Assembly: GCF_007002745.1 (NCBI RefSeq)
Contig: NZ_SGNY01000010.1
Coordinates: 62,001 to 126,000, forward strand
Reading direction: 5' to 3'
Source: Martinezella rhizogenes
Lineage (GTDB): Bacteria; Pseudomonadota; Alphaproteobacteria; Rhizobiales; Rhizobiaceae
DNA: 64,000 nt
Part shown: positions 25,801-34,587 of the stretch, in pieces
Layout: every line of letters begins with the position of its first letter
Numbering within the stretch: position 1 is the first letter of the stretch
The notes under the pieces: generated by a model
What the model was told of the DNA's origin: nothing
What the model saw: the letters and a program-made list of their open reading frames with translations, nothing else
Database searches by the model: none
Program-made: the position numbers and the translations under genes

Positions 25801-27402
25801 CGTGATGGAACGGTGGTTGAAGGTCTCTCGTCCCGTCTGCAGCGTATGGGCAACATCGGCAAGGGACACCCCCTGATGTTTTCCGGTTTTCGAAAGCGCA
25901 TCCGAAAGGGAAGATTGCATTGCGGCGAGCGAGGCCGCCGAACGCGCCGAGAGCGGCAGCAGCAGCGCGCCCGTCTCGCCTTCCGCCGATTCCTGTCGTG
26001 CGGGCGCTTCCTCTATGATCACATGGGCATTGCTGCCCCCCATGCCAAATGCGCTGATGGCGGCACGGCGCGGCCTGTCGGCATCGGCTTTCCAGTCGGA
26101 TTTGCCTGCCGCCACCCGGAAGGGGCCGCTTTCGAAATCGCAGGCGCTGCTGGGCGTCGTGAAGTTGCCGCTTGGCGGCAGGCATTCATGCCGCAGGGCA
26201 AGGACAGTCTTGATGAGCCCGCCAATGCCGGCCGCGGCATCCATATGCCCGACATTTCCCTTGAGCGAACCGATGAGGCAAGTCCGGCCTTCGGCGCGAA
26301 GCGACGGCCCGTAGATACGGTTCAGCGCGGTCAGTTCGATCGGATCGCCGATCGCAGTCGCGGTCGCATGAGCCTCCACATAATCCACTGCCGAGGGAGC
26401 GATGCCCGCATTGGCCAGCGCTTTCTTGAGGACAGAGGCCTGGCCTTTGACGCTCGGAGCCGTCAATCCAACCTTGGAGCTGCCGTCGTTACCGATCGCC
26501 GACCCGGCAATAACGGCATAGACCGTATCGCCGGCCGCCCTCGCATCGCCAAGGCGCTTCAGGATCACGGCGCCAACGCCGTTGGTGAATATGGTGCCAT
26601 TGGCAGCCGCATCGAATGGCCGGCATTGGCCATCGGGAGCACCGATGCCCCCAGCCTCATAGAGATAACCGGCAGGTTTGGGTTGGCCGATGGAGACAGC
26701 ACCCGCCACCGCCATCTCGCATTCGCCCGAAAGCAATGCCTGAACGGCGAGATGCACCGACACCAGACCGGTGGCGCAGGTTGCCTGAACGCCCACACTC
26801 GGACCCTCAAGATCGAGGTGGTAAGCCACGCGCGATGCGATCATGCCGGAAACATTGCCGAGCCCCGCCTGCAGCGGTGCCACGCTGTCGCGCAGGGACG
26901 GGTCGGAATGAATATGGGTGAAGTGATAGTTCAGCGAACCGCCGGCATAAACACCCGTGCGGCCCCGGCTTTTCCCGCTTCCGTAACCGGCATGTTCCAG
27001 CGCGTTCGAGGCGCATTCCAGAAACACCCGTTGCTGCGGATCAAGCAGCTGGGCTTCCCTTGGCGCATAACCGAAAAACCCGGCATCGAAAGCGGTCGGA
27101 TCGCTGAACCCGCCCCAGACCCTGACATAGTCGGGCTGCCCCGACAATTGCGGATCGACACCGGCGCTTTGGAGATCCGCATCCGTGACCGCCGTTAATC
27201 CGGAGCCGCCGTCAGCAAGCAGCTGCCAGAAACCGTCAATATCATCGGCACCGGGAAAACGGCCCGCGAGGCCGATGATCGCGACTCGCTCGTCATGGCG
27301 TTTCTGGAAAATCTCCAGACGCTCTCGCGCGTCTCGCAATATTCCGAGCAATGTCGCCTGATCGGGCTGACTGCCGGCCCCGGCCTGTTGTTTTACGTTC
27401 AT
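22843..27402 (-). CDS. type I polyketide synthase, one module (KS-AT-KR-ACP)
   Basis: 1519 residues; GGAG lies 9 nt before ATG 27402. An N-terminal docking helix (residues 1-38) precedes KS about 38-460. KS Cys209 sits in the unusual context QATCATGL rather than TACSS. The histidines are H345 in an altered EAHATATAIGDP and H386 in KGNVGH, so the catalytic triad itself is kept. AT about 560-880 has GHSVGE near 653 and HAFH near 754, the malonyl-type mark. KR about 1150-1340 looks active: LLGGLGL cofactor loop, catalytic Ser in VQSSLSS, and YAAEN (YxxxN). ACP Ser near 1456 (LGGHSLLA). Second gene of the minus arm, 41 nt after FAAL-ACP, from which it presumably takes its starter. Confidence 0.94.
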   Translation of the reverse strand: MNVKQQAGAGSQPDQATLLGILRDARERLEIFQKRHDERVAIIGLAGRFPGADDIDGFWQLLADGGSGLTAVTDADLQSAGVDPQLSGQPDYVRVWGGFSDPTAFDAGFFGYAPREAQLLDPQQRVFLECASNALEHAGYGSGKSRGRTGVYAGGSLNYHFTHIHSDPSLRDSVAPLQAGLGNVSGMIASRVAYHLDLEGPSVGVQATCATGLVSVHLAVQALLSGECEMAVAGAVSIGQPKPAGYLYEAGGIGAPDGQCRPFDAAANGTIFTNGVGAVILKRLGDARAAGDTVYAVIAGSAIGNDGSSKVGLTAPSVKGQASVLKKALANAGIAPSAVDYVEAHATATAIGDPIELTALNRIYGPSLRAEGRTCLIGSLKGNVGHMDAAAGIGGLIKTVLALRHECLPPSGNFTTPSSACDFESGPFRVAAGKSDWKADADRPRRAAISAFGMGGSNAHVIIEEAPARQESAEGETGALLLPLSARSAASLAAMQSSLSDALSKTGKHQGVSLADVAHTLQTGRETFNHRSITLATTLSDAAERLKVASGPGFATGQIPQHDPSLVFMFPGQGSQHVGMARSLYEREEHFRAALDECLSWIPDDLQIRALLLAGPDASDTGLDRTDRAQPALFAVEYALARMWMHKGLQPRAMIGHSVGEYVAACLAGVFSLKDAIFLVLARGRLMQGCAAGGMLSVMLPEADLRARLDEGLEIAAVNGPGSCVVAGDTEVLHRFAERLEKDGAGCRLLRTSHAFHSAAMEPILEEFAGLFDDIALSVPAIDVMSNLSGNWLRPEEARSPAYWTEHLRRAVNFSGGMKHLLELSAPVLLEVGPGSTLSRLARQQANDDCRIVTSLPDAAGTTDAADHALLAFGQLWLAGIDVRWEALEDGSPRRRVGLPGYHFERQSYWIAPPTVGRETAAAATHRPMAEWFHQPVWKTRPLKIDVSAAAKGRWLVFGAALPEIPHGIDAVLVGEGATFSAAEKAYTIDPASAEHLLALFDDLAKKNWTPDQIISGFGLADTDLPDAAWNFALALARTLAGGALRPDVTFIGRSMHGIFAADEVQPAKARINGLARMLSQELPGLSCRSIDVQGLPDANAAKCLRDVVSSPLVEGEQIYALRDGVLFALSHERVELSDVEAGSLAKPGETYLVTGELLGGLGLVYARALIKAGAKVILAGRTGIPLVPDWERWLASHSPRHPVSLFIQTLRSLGTPGKDYLLFSGDVSEAQWLRSSLEEGEKSLGTVKGVFHTAAMGDQYFGLLGNESFDAKSLQAVKSGTIDALDRVLGQRSDIFVLVQSSLSSIVGGKGLGRYAAENAYLDAFVSAKRHASGPVWKSVNWDACASVHATEAGHAAHREITPEEVWQITALVLSQASPASIVVTPYDLENRPAADVQGSDDTTVNGQKSARSGVSAAYAAPQGPLEEEVVAIMAELLGINGIGVADNFFELGGHSLLAIQVVARLRKRFDVEIPMRALLFDAPTAAGLARVIQEGLDARNHEADMLASMLDDVEAGR

Positions 27403-27443
27403 CGGCGATGGCTCCGATCATCGATTGCATGAAAAGCGTGAGA

Positions 27444-29696
27444 TTATTTTCGGCCTGTTCCAGCCTGCAGAAGCGATGACAGGGCAGCCAGTTCGGACGA
27501 CAGGTCACTTTCTTCCCCCGCTTCGTCCGACCGGGAATTCTGCGCCGGCGTCTCCTGCACTTGCGTCGTTACCTCGGGGGCGAGGAGATCACTGCACAGA
27601 TGCTCCACCAGCGCATCGATCGTCGCATGCTCGAAAAACAGCGTCGGTTGCGTTCTGATACCCAATTCACGCTCCAGCGTTCCGGCAAGGCCGACAAGCG
27701 CCACGGAATCCAGTCCGAGATCAAAAAAACCGGCATTTGCAGCAGGCAGGGTTCCAGCAGGAAGACGGGAAAGCCATGAAACTTCCTCCCTGATCCACTG
27801 CCGAAGCAAAGCCTGATGCCGGGATCGGTCAACCCGAGACAATTGTTGTGCCCAGTCGACAACCGCACCCGGGTCAGCAACCGGCGTGAAACTCGCTTGC
27901 GGGGCGGCCTCCCAACGCTCGACCACCTTGAGATTGTCGTTCAGCAAATCCTGGCGGCAGGCAAAACGCCGGACCTTGCCGCTCGGCGTGCGCGGCAGGC
28001 TGCTGGGGCGGATGAGGACGATGGTGGCAAGCTTGAGTTTGTGAACACGGGAGATGGCCCCGCGAATGGCGTGCAGAACGGCTTCGGCATCCAGATTGCG
28101 CAGACCATCACGGGTAAGCTCGCAGACGAGACCGACCTGTTCCTCACCATCCACATCAAGCGCAAAAGCACCCGCCCGCCCCTGTGCGAGCGCGGCATGC
28201 GACGAGAAGGCGGTCTGCTCTATGTCCTCGGGGTGATGGTTCTGCCCCCTGATGATGATGAGATCCTTCAGACGACCGGTAATGAAATATTGCCCGTCAT
28301 GGCGAAAGCCAAGATCGCCCGTGCGGCGCCAGCCACCCTCACCGGCAATTTTCTGGTCGAAACTTTCAGCGCTTGCTTTTGCCCTCGCCCAGTAACCGGG
28401 CGTAACATTCGGACCACGGATCCACAATTCGCCGACCTGCCCATCGTCGAGCAGCCGGTTTTCCTCGGGCTCCATGACAACGATCTCGATATCCGCTCCG
28501 GGACGGCCGCAGGCCGCAAGTTCGATTGCATCATGCTCATCCGCACCAGCGGGGAGCGGCAGCGCCGTTCCCTGCTTCGCCAGCGTTTCACGCTCGAAGC
28601 TCCGCAATTGCGGCGGATCGGACGGTGCATTTCCGGTCAGGAAAAGCGTGGCTTCGGCCTGGCCATAGCAGCAATAAAAGGCTTCGTGCCGAAAGCCATG
28701 GTCGGCAAACAGCGCGCTGAAGCGCCTCAGCGTGTGCGGGCGCACCGGCTCCGCACCATTATAGGCGATCCGGACCGTGGAGAGATCAAGCTGCGCGGCG
28801 GCTTCTTCACTGTAGCGGTCAGCACAATGCTCATAAGCGAAATTCGGTCCGCCGATAATGGTTGCCCGGTTTTGCGTCGCCAGTTCAAGGAACCGCAGCG
28901 GCCGTCGCAGAAAGCTCGCAGGCGCCATGATCGACACCGGAAATCCGTTGAAGATGGGTGACAGGATGCCGTCGATCAGCCCCATGTCGTGATAATGGGG
29001 CAACCACGTCGCGGACCGATCCTCCGGGCCATAATGAAACGCGAGGCTGATCTGCCGCAGGTTGGCCATCAGATTGGCATGCGTGACCATGACGCCTTTC
29101 GGATCACTGGTCGAACCGGATGTATATTGCAAAAATGCAATCCGGCTGCCGTCGAGAACCGCTGGAAGGCTCGAGGAAGGCGTAAGATCCTGCAGCGGAA
29201 TATTGGGATCGGCGCCTGAAGGCGCAAGGCAAAATCCATGGCCGACGGCCCTCTGAAGCGGTTCCAGCAGCTCCTTCAATTCGGCGGCGCACACTATTCC
29301 CGAGATGCCGGCGTCTTTCGCAATATGCAACCAACGGTGTATTCCCTCATTCCGCCGCGGCGCCGGGACAGGCACCGGAACGGCACCGGCATGCAGGCAT
29401 CCGAGAAAGGCTGCGATGAAGGCGAGACCGGGCGGGTAAACGATGAGGACCCGGCCGCCCTGCCCGACAAGACCCGTTCTGGAAACCTCGTCGGAAACAA
29501 TTTTAACGCGAGCGTTCAGCTCTCCCCATGTCCAGCCATCACTGCGACTTTCGTCGACCGCGCCTGGATCGTCAGGATAAAAACGAAAGGCCTCATCTGC
29601 TGGACGGTCGGCGGCGATGTCCTCAAGCCTATGTATTATTGTTATAAAATCTCTTTCCCCAGATGGCTTTCGAGCGAACATCGGTATGATCTGCAT
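27444..29696 (-). CDS. fatty acyl-AMP ligase fused to acyl carrier protein (FAAL-ACP)
   Basis: 750 residues. The N-terminal ~590 residues are an acyl-adenylate ligase of FAAL type: YTSGSTSDPKGVMVTH near 190, WLPHYHDMGLIDG, and GPNFAYE. The C-terminal ~100 residues carry a phosphopantetheine site in DLGLDSVAL near 661. FAALs activate a carboxylic acid as its adenylate and hand it to an ACP, so this is the probable loading unit of the assembly line. ATG 29696 is chosen because AGGAG lies 9 nt upstream; ATG 29723 and TTG 29726 lack such a site. First gene of the minus arm, just inside the divergent promoter region holding the IRO box. Starter acid unknown. Confidence 0.9.
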   Translation of the reverse strand: MQIIPMFARKPSGERDFITIIHRLEDIAADRPADEAFRFYPDDPGAVDESRSDGWTWGELNARVKIVSDEVSRTGLVGQGGRVLIVYPPGLAFIAAFLGCLHAGAVPVPVPAPRRNEGIHRWLHIAKDAGISGIVCAAELKELLEPLQRAVGHGFCLAPSGADPNIPLQDLTPSSSLPAVLDGSRIAFLQYTSGSTSDPKGVMVTHANLMANLRQISLAFHYGPEDRSATWLPHYHDMGLIDGILSPIFNGFPVSIMAPASFLRRPLRFLELATQNRATIIGGPNFAYEHCADRYSEEAAAQLDLSTVRIAYNGAEPVRPHTLRRFSALFADHGFRHEAFYCCYGQAEATLFLTGNAPSDPPQLRSFERETLAKQGTALPLPAGADEHDAIELAACGRPGADIEIVVMEPEENRLLDDGQVGELWIRGPNVTPGYWARAKASAESFDQKIAGEGGWRRTGDLGFRHDGQYFITGRLKDLIIIRGQNHHPEDIEQTAFSSHAALAQGRAGAFALDVDGEEQVGLVCELTRDGLRNLDAEAVLHAIRGAISRVHKLKLATIVLIRPSSLPRTPSGKVRRFACRQDLLNDNLKVVERWEAAPQASFTPVADPGAVVDWAQQLSRVDRSRHQALLRQWIREEVSWLSRLPAGTLPAANAGFFDLGLDSVALVGLAGTLERELGIRTQPTLFFEHATIDALVEHLCSDLLAPEVTTQVQETPAQNSRSDEAGEESDLSSELAALSSLLQAGTGRK

Positions 29697-30018
29697 CTGA
29701 AAAAGCTCCTGACGTCGGGACATCAATATTCGCGACGAGCAACCATAGGATGCTCACCGTTCCAATTGCCCATACTTATCCGCCAGCGGCAGTCGTCGCT
29801 GCTCGCCGCGTCTCGATGACAACAATTACCTCTTGCATATAATTCTTGAATCGCCTAGTCAAGAATAAGAAATTGAAATTGACGACCGGTTTCAGGCAGC
29901 TGAATATGCAATTGATAGTTGTTTCGCCGATGAGAACACTGCTGCTTGGTGCCAGCCTGAAAGGGCTTATTGCTGGTTCTCCGGATCGCGTGACGCCGAT
30001 ACAGCCAAGGGACGGCTT
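29697..30018. promoter_or_regulatory. divergent promoter region of the siderophore island
   Basis: No gene is visible in these 322 bp between the two biosynthetic arms. The centre is A/T-rich compared with its surroundings. A minus-strand promoter is suggested by TTGACT (29862-29857) with TATATG (29841-29836, 15-bp spacer) or TATGCA (29839-29834, 17-bp spacer). Its -35 overlaps the right arm of the IRO box. A plus-strand mirror, TTGAAT at 29846, is also covered by the box. Short open frames crossing this region on the minus strand overlap the NRPS start and look non-coding. Confidence 0.55.
29842..29866. promoter_or_regulatory. IRO box (RirA-type iron-responsive operator)
   Basis: ATTCTTGA-N9-TCAAGAAT, a perfect 8-bp inverted repeat containing TGA-N9-TCA, the core of the IRO box bound by the rhizobial iron regulator RirA. 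It lies midway between the two divergent biosynthetic arms and overlaps candidate -35/-10 elements in both directions, so one repressor could silence both under iron sufficiency. RirA itself is not in the window; the assignment rests on the motif. Confidence 0.75.
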
Positions 30019-33000
30019 ATGAATTACATCGAGCCAGTCGAAACCCTCATAACCCGGCTTCATCAAAACAATATCCGTGTCTGGATCGACGCCGGCAGCC
30101 TGAAATGCTCGGACCCTGACGGTCGCCTGAACGATGCCGTGATGAGCGAAATCCGGACCAGAAAAAACGACATTCTGGCATTCCTCAACATGGCGCACGC
30201 GGAGGCCGGTGCACCCGGCCAGACCAATATTCCTGCCCGCCACGAGACCCGCCCGCCGCTTTCATTCGCCCAGGAAAGACTGTGGCTGATCGACCAGATC
30301 TATCCGGGCTCTGCATTGCATCACATCTGCATTGCGCTTGACGTTCAAGGCACCCTCGACCTCGATGCGCTGAGGGCGGCGCTTGCCGCTGTCATGAACC
30401 GCCACGCGGTGCTTCGCGCCCGCATATACAGCGACAAGGGCGTGCCCGGACAAACCATATCCGCTGATTGTGACACGCCTTTTTCCGTCGTCAGTATTTC
30501 ACCTGCCGATGCGGCAATCGAAGATGTCATTCATGCGGAAACGAGCAGACCCTTCGATCTTGCCGCCGAACCGCCTATCCGCCTGCTCGTCGTCAAATGC
30601 GGCGACGGCCGCCATGTCCTCGTTTTTACGCTGCACCACATATGCGCCGACGGCTGGTCCACTGAAATCCTGCTGAAAGACCTCGGCGCGTTTTACAGCG
30701 CGCAGGTGTCCGGCAGCGCGACGCCGGAAGCTGCGTTGCCGATACAATATGGCGACTTCGCCGCATGGCAGCGCCAGCGTCTGGCGGTGGAAACGGCAGG
30801 AGCACTCGAGGAATTCTGGAAACGGCACCTTTCGCAGCCTTTGCAGACCACGCAGCTGGTAACGGACATGGCGCGCACCGCAGGCCATGGCCATGCAGGT
30901 GAACTGCATGACTTCTCGATCGACAAAGCGACGACCGATGCGCTGCGCAAGATTGCCGCCGCGCATGGCACGACGTTGTTCACGGCGCTTTTTACCGCAT
31001 TTAACCTGCTGATCCATCGCTATACCGGGCAGACCGATCTGGTGATCGGCACGCCCGTCGCCAGCCGCCCGCATGTGGAGACGGAAGATCTGGTCGGGCT
31101 GTTCGTCAATCCTCTTCCTGTCAGATCGCGTGTCGATCCCTTCGGCAATTTTGAAAATGCCCTGCGGCAAACACATGAGACCCTGCAGCAGGTCATCAGC
31201 CATCAGGACATGCCGTTCGAGCGCATCGTCGACATGGTCGGCGTGCAACGCGACCCCGACAGCCACCCGCTGTTTCAGATAAAATTTCAGCTCGACGCAG
31301 CACCACGCGAGCGCATCCGGCTTCCCGGGCTGGAAATGCGCCGGCTGGCGCGCCAGGACAAGGTTTCGAGGCTCGACCTGTGCCTTGATCTGCGCGAGAC
31401 GGAGGCCGGGCTTTCCGGCACGGTCGAATACAAGACCGCACTGTTCCGCGCCGAGACGATCGGCCTGTTCGCCAGCCATTTCCAGCAACTGCTGAAATCC
31501 ATCGTCGCCAACCCCTCCCTGCCGATCGCAACCCTTGCGCTTTTGACACGGGAAGAGCAGCAACAGCGGGTTTGCGACTTCAACAGCACGGCGCAGGAAA
31601 ACGCTGGCCCGCACTACTTTCATGAGCTGTTCGAAGCACATGTGGCGCGCGCGCCGGACGCCGTGGCACTCATCATGCCGCGCGCGGATGACGATGACAT
31701 CCTGACATATGGCGAACTCAACGCGCGCGCAAACAGGCTGGCGCGCCTGTTGCAGCGTAAAGGCGTGACGCCGGAAACCGTTGTCGCCATCTCGTTGCCG
31801 CGCAGTTTCGACATGATCGTCGCCTGGCTTGCGGTCTGGAAAGCAGGCGGTGCCTATCTGCCTCTCGATCCGGATTATCCCGCGGAGCGGATTGGCGCGA
31901 TGCTGTTGGATGCACGCGCCCGGCTTGTCGTCAGCCACAGCTCGATCGATCTCCCAGCGACAGCCGACCGGCTCAATCTGGATGAGGATTTCCCCGACGA
32001 CGAACGCGCCGACAATCTTGAAACGGTCACGCATCCGTCACAGCTGGCTTATGTGATCTACACGTCGGGATCGACAGGCAAGGCAAAGGGCGTCCTTGTC
32101 GATCATAGCGGGCTGATCAATCTGACGAGGGACAAGATCCGCGCCTGCGACGTCAGGCCCGGCGATTGTGTGCTGCAATTCTTCAGCTTCAGTTTTGATG
32201 CCTCCATTCCCGAACTCGTCATGAGCCTTGGCGCCGGCGCCAGGCTTCTTCTCCTGCCCGGATATGCAACGCTTCCCGGCGCCGAACTGGCCGACATCCT
32301 GCACACGCGACAGGTAACGCACCTGACGATGACGCCATCGGCCCTGCTTTCCCTGCCGGTCGACGACCTGCCATCGCTGCGCACCGTTCTGGTCGGGGGA
32401 GAAGTTCCTATGCCGGAACTCATCGAAAGATGGGGAAAGAACCGTCGTTTCATCAATGCCTACGGCCCCACCGAAACCACCGTCAATGCCAGCATGGTCG
32501 ACATGGGAGGCGGGCGCGCCGGCCTGCCGGTGCTGAGGCCTGCGGCAAACAAGCAGCTCTATGTGCTGGATGATAATCTCGAGCTGTTGCCCTTCGGCGT
32601 GCCGGGAGAACTTCATATCGGCGGTTGCGGCATTGCCCGCGGTTATCACGACCGGGCGGCCCTGACGGCCGAACGTTTCGTTCCCGATCCATTTGCCACA
32701 AACGGGAGAGCGGGCGTGCTCTACCGCACCGGCGATCGCGCCGTGCTGCTTGCCGATGGTCGTGTCCACGTGTCAGGGCGGCTGGACAGCCAGGTCAAGA
32801 TCCGTGGATACCGCATTGAGCCCGGGGAAATAGAGGCCGGCCTGCTTGCCCACCCGTCCATCGTTTCGGCGACTGTGGCAGTGCGTGACGACGGACGCGG
32901 CGGCAAAAGGCTTGCCGCCTATGCGGTTCCTCAAACCGATGAGGACGTGGCAGTCAGACCCACGCCGTCGGAGATCCGCGCATGGCTGGCACACCGCCTG

Positions 33001-34587
33001 CCGAAATTCCTTGTGCCCGACACGTTCGACTGGCTTGACGCGTTGCCGCTCACCGTGAACGGCAAGATCGATCCCTCAAGGCTTCCCGCGCCGCGCACCG
33101 AAACAAACCCCGATGGCCGGGCGCCTGAAGGCGCAACGGAAATCCGGATAGCCAGCGCATTCGGGCATGTTCTGAATATTGATCAGGTTGCCGCAACCGA
33201 TGACTTCTTCGCGCTTGGCGGCCACTCGCTGCTGGCCACGCGTTTCTGCGCCGTCGCGAAAGAAAAATTCGGGCTCGATATCGGCGTTCTCGATCTTTTC
33301 AACGCCTCCACGGTGGAAGCGCTGGCGAACCGTCTGCGGACCAGAGACGCCGGCGATAGCGGCAGCGACGAAGAAACCCTGCTGCTGAAGCGCGATATAA
33401 AGCTAGATGAGGCAATCCGCCCGAGTGCGACGGCAAGAGCGGAAAGCGGTACCGCCCACGTCTTCCTGACGGGCGCGACCGGCTTTCTCGGCACCTATCT
33501 GCTCCACGAGCTGCTTCGCGACCCGGCGAAAAAAGTCACCTGCCTGGTGCGTGGCGATGACGGAATGAACCGCCTGCGGCAGGCCTTCCGGCAATATGAC
33601 CTGCCCCAATCCGTGCTGACGGAGCGTGTGACGACATTGTCGGGCGAGCTTTCCAAACCAAATCTCGGGCTTGCCGCGGCAGACTACGACCATATTGTCC
33701 GGAATGCCGATTGTATTTTCCACAATGGCGCGGAAGTGCACCATCTGCATCGGTATGAGCGGTTGCGCGAGACCAATGTGCTTGGAACCCGCGAAGTTCT
33801 CAAACTGGCCTGCGCCGGGGCGGGGCGGCATGTTCATTACATCTCGACACTCAGTGCGCTGACGCCGCGCCGCGGTTCCGGCAGCGATGCCAGACCTGTC
33901 TGCGAACTGGAGAGCGTGGAAGGGTTTGACCCACCCGCCGGCGGTTATAACCGGAGCAAATGGGTGGCGGAGCATCTCGTCAACGAAGCCGGAAAGCGGG
34001 GATTGCCGGTGACGATCTACCGACCGGGAGCGATATCCGGCGACAGCGTTACCGGCGCCTTCAACGGCTCGGACATATTGTGCCGTCTGGTGCAAGCCTA
34101 TCTCTACACCGGCACAGCGCCGGAAGGCGAAAGGCTGCTCGATATGCTGCCGGTCGACCATGTGGCCCGGGCGATTGTCCATCTTTCCGGCAAGCCGGCT
34201 TCGGCGGGACAGGTTTTCCATCTCATTCATTCCTCCCCCGTTTCAAGCGCCCGGCTCTTCGAGGCCTGCGAAATGGAAGGGATCGAGCTTAAGCGGATTT
34301 CGCAGCGGGAATGGCAGGACATGCTGGGCGATGTGGCGCGTGGAACGCCAGACCACCCGCTTTATCCATTGCTGGGACTGCTGCGCTCGCCTTCCGCCGC
34401 CGGCAAGAGCGATGAAAAACAGACGCGCAACTTCGATTGCCACCTCACGCAGGCGGCAATGTCCGACGCACCATTCCGCGAACCGGCCCTGACATTCGAG
34501 CTTTTGCGAACATATCTGCGCGCATTTGCCAAGGCCAACTTTCTGAACGCGACGTCCGATGACGCGCGAAAGCAGGGTGAACGATGA
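30019..34587 (+). CDS. NRPS with docking domain and terminal reductase (TubC-like-C-A-T-R)
   Basis: 1522 residues; AAGGGACGG precedes ATG 30019. Residues 1-60 match a TubC-type N-terminal docking domain (VWIDAGSLKCSDPDGRL then KNDILAFL). C about 70-510 with HHICADG near 204; A about 530-1015 with YTSGSTGKAKG near 680; carrier Ser near 1069 (LGGHSLLA); thioester reductase from about 1140 with TGATGFLG near 1150 and YNRSKWVAE near 1309. Hand-read specificity D-A-P-T-V-V-A-V-N-K resembles aromatic (Tyr-type) codes. The R domain would release the chain as an aldehyde, which the downstream aminotransferase and methyltransferase could convert. This matches an L-DOPA-derived Dmaq terminus as known for fabrubactin and anachelin (inference). 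Despite being first in the operon, it is probably the last module. Confidence 0.94.
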   Translation: MNYIEPVETLITRLHQNNIRVWIDAGSLKCSDPDGRLNDAVMSEIRTRKNDILAFLNMAHAEAGAPGQTNIPARHETRPPLSFAQERLWLIDQIYPGSALHHICIALDVQGTLDLDALRAALAAVMNRHAVLRARIYSDKGVPGQTISADCDTPFSVVSISPADAAIEDVIHAETSRPFDLAAEPPIRLLVVKCGDGRHVLVFTLHHICADGWSTEILLKDLGAFYSAQVSGSATPEAALPIQYGDFAAWQRQRLAVETAGALEEFWKRHLSQPLQTTQLVTDMARTAGHGHAGELHDFSIDKATTDALRKIAAAHGTTLFTALFTAFNLLIHRYTGQTDLVIGTPVASRPHVETEDLVGLFVNPLPVRSRVDPFGNFENALRQTHETLQQVISHQDMPFERIVDMVGVQRDPDSHPLFQIKFQLDAAPRERIRLPGLEMRRLARQDKVSRLDLCLDLRETEAGLSGTVEYKTALFRAETIGLFASHFQQLLKSIVANPSLPIATLALLTREEQQQRVCDFNSTAQENAGPHYFHELFEAHVARAPDAVALIMPRADDDDILTYGELNARANRLARLLQRKGVTPETVVAISLPRSFDMIVAWLAVWKAGGAYLPLDPDYPAERIGAMLLDARARLVVSHSSIDLPATADRLNLDEDFPDDERADNLETVTHPSQLAYVIYTSGSTGKAKGVLVDHSGLINLTRDKIRACDVRPGDCVLQFFSFSFDASIPELVMSLGAGARLLLLPGYATLPGAELADILHTRQVTHLTMTPSALLSLPVDDLPSLRTVLVGGEVPMPELIERWGKNRRFINAYGPTETTVNASMVDMGGGRAGLPVLRPAANKQLYVLDDNLELLPFGVPGELHIGGCGIARGYHDRAALTAERFVPDPFATNGRAGVLYRTGDRAVLLADGRVHVSGRLDSQVKIRGYRIEPGEIEAGLLAHPSIVSATVAVRDDGRGGKRLAAYAVPQTDEDVAVRPTPSEIRAWLAHRLPKFLVPDTFDWLDALPLTVNGKIDPSRLPAPRTETNPDGRAPEGATEIRIASAFGHVLNIDQVAATDDFFALGGHSLLATRFCAVAKEKFGLDIGVLDLFNASTVEALANRLRTRDAGDSGSDEETLLLKRDIKLDEAIRPSATARAESGTAHVFLTGATGFLGTYLLHELLRDPAKKVTCLVRGDDGMNRLRQAFRQYDLPQSVLTERVTTLSGELSKPNLGLAAADYDHIVRNADCIFHNGAEVHHLHRYERLRETNVLGTREVLKLACAGAGRHVHYISTLSALTPRRGSGSDARPVCELESVEGFDPPAGGYNRSKWVAEHLVNEAGKRGLPVTIYRPGAISGDSVTGAFNGSDILCRLVQAYLYTGTAPEGERLLDMLPVDHVARAIVHLSGKPASAGQVFHLIHSSPVSSARLFEACEMEGIELKRISQREWQDMLGDVARGTPDHPLYPLLGLLRSPSAAGKSDEKQTRNFDCHLTQAAMSDAPFREPALTFELLRTYLRAFAKANFLNATSDDARKQGER

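Noticed and set aside
29776..30243. 155-codon minus-strand open frame across the divergent promoter region
   Set aside because: It covers the NRPS start and the IRO box, has no recognisable features, and is explained by GC-rich antisense frames.
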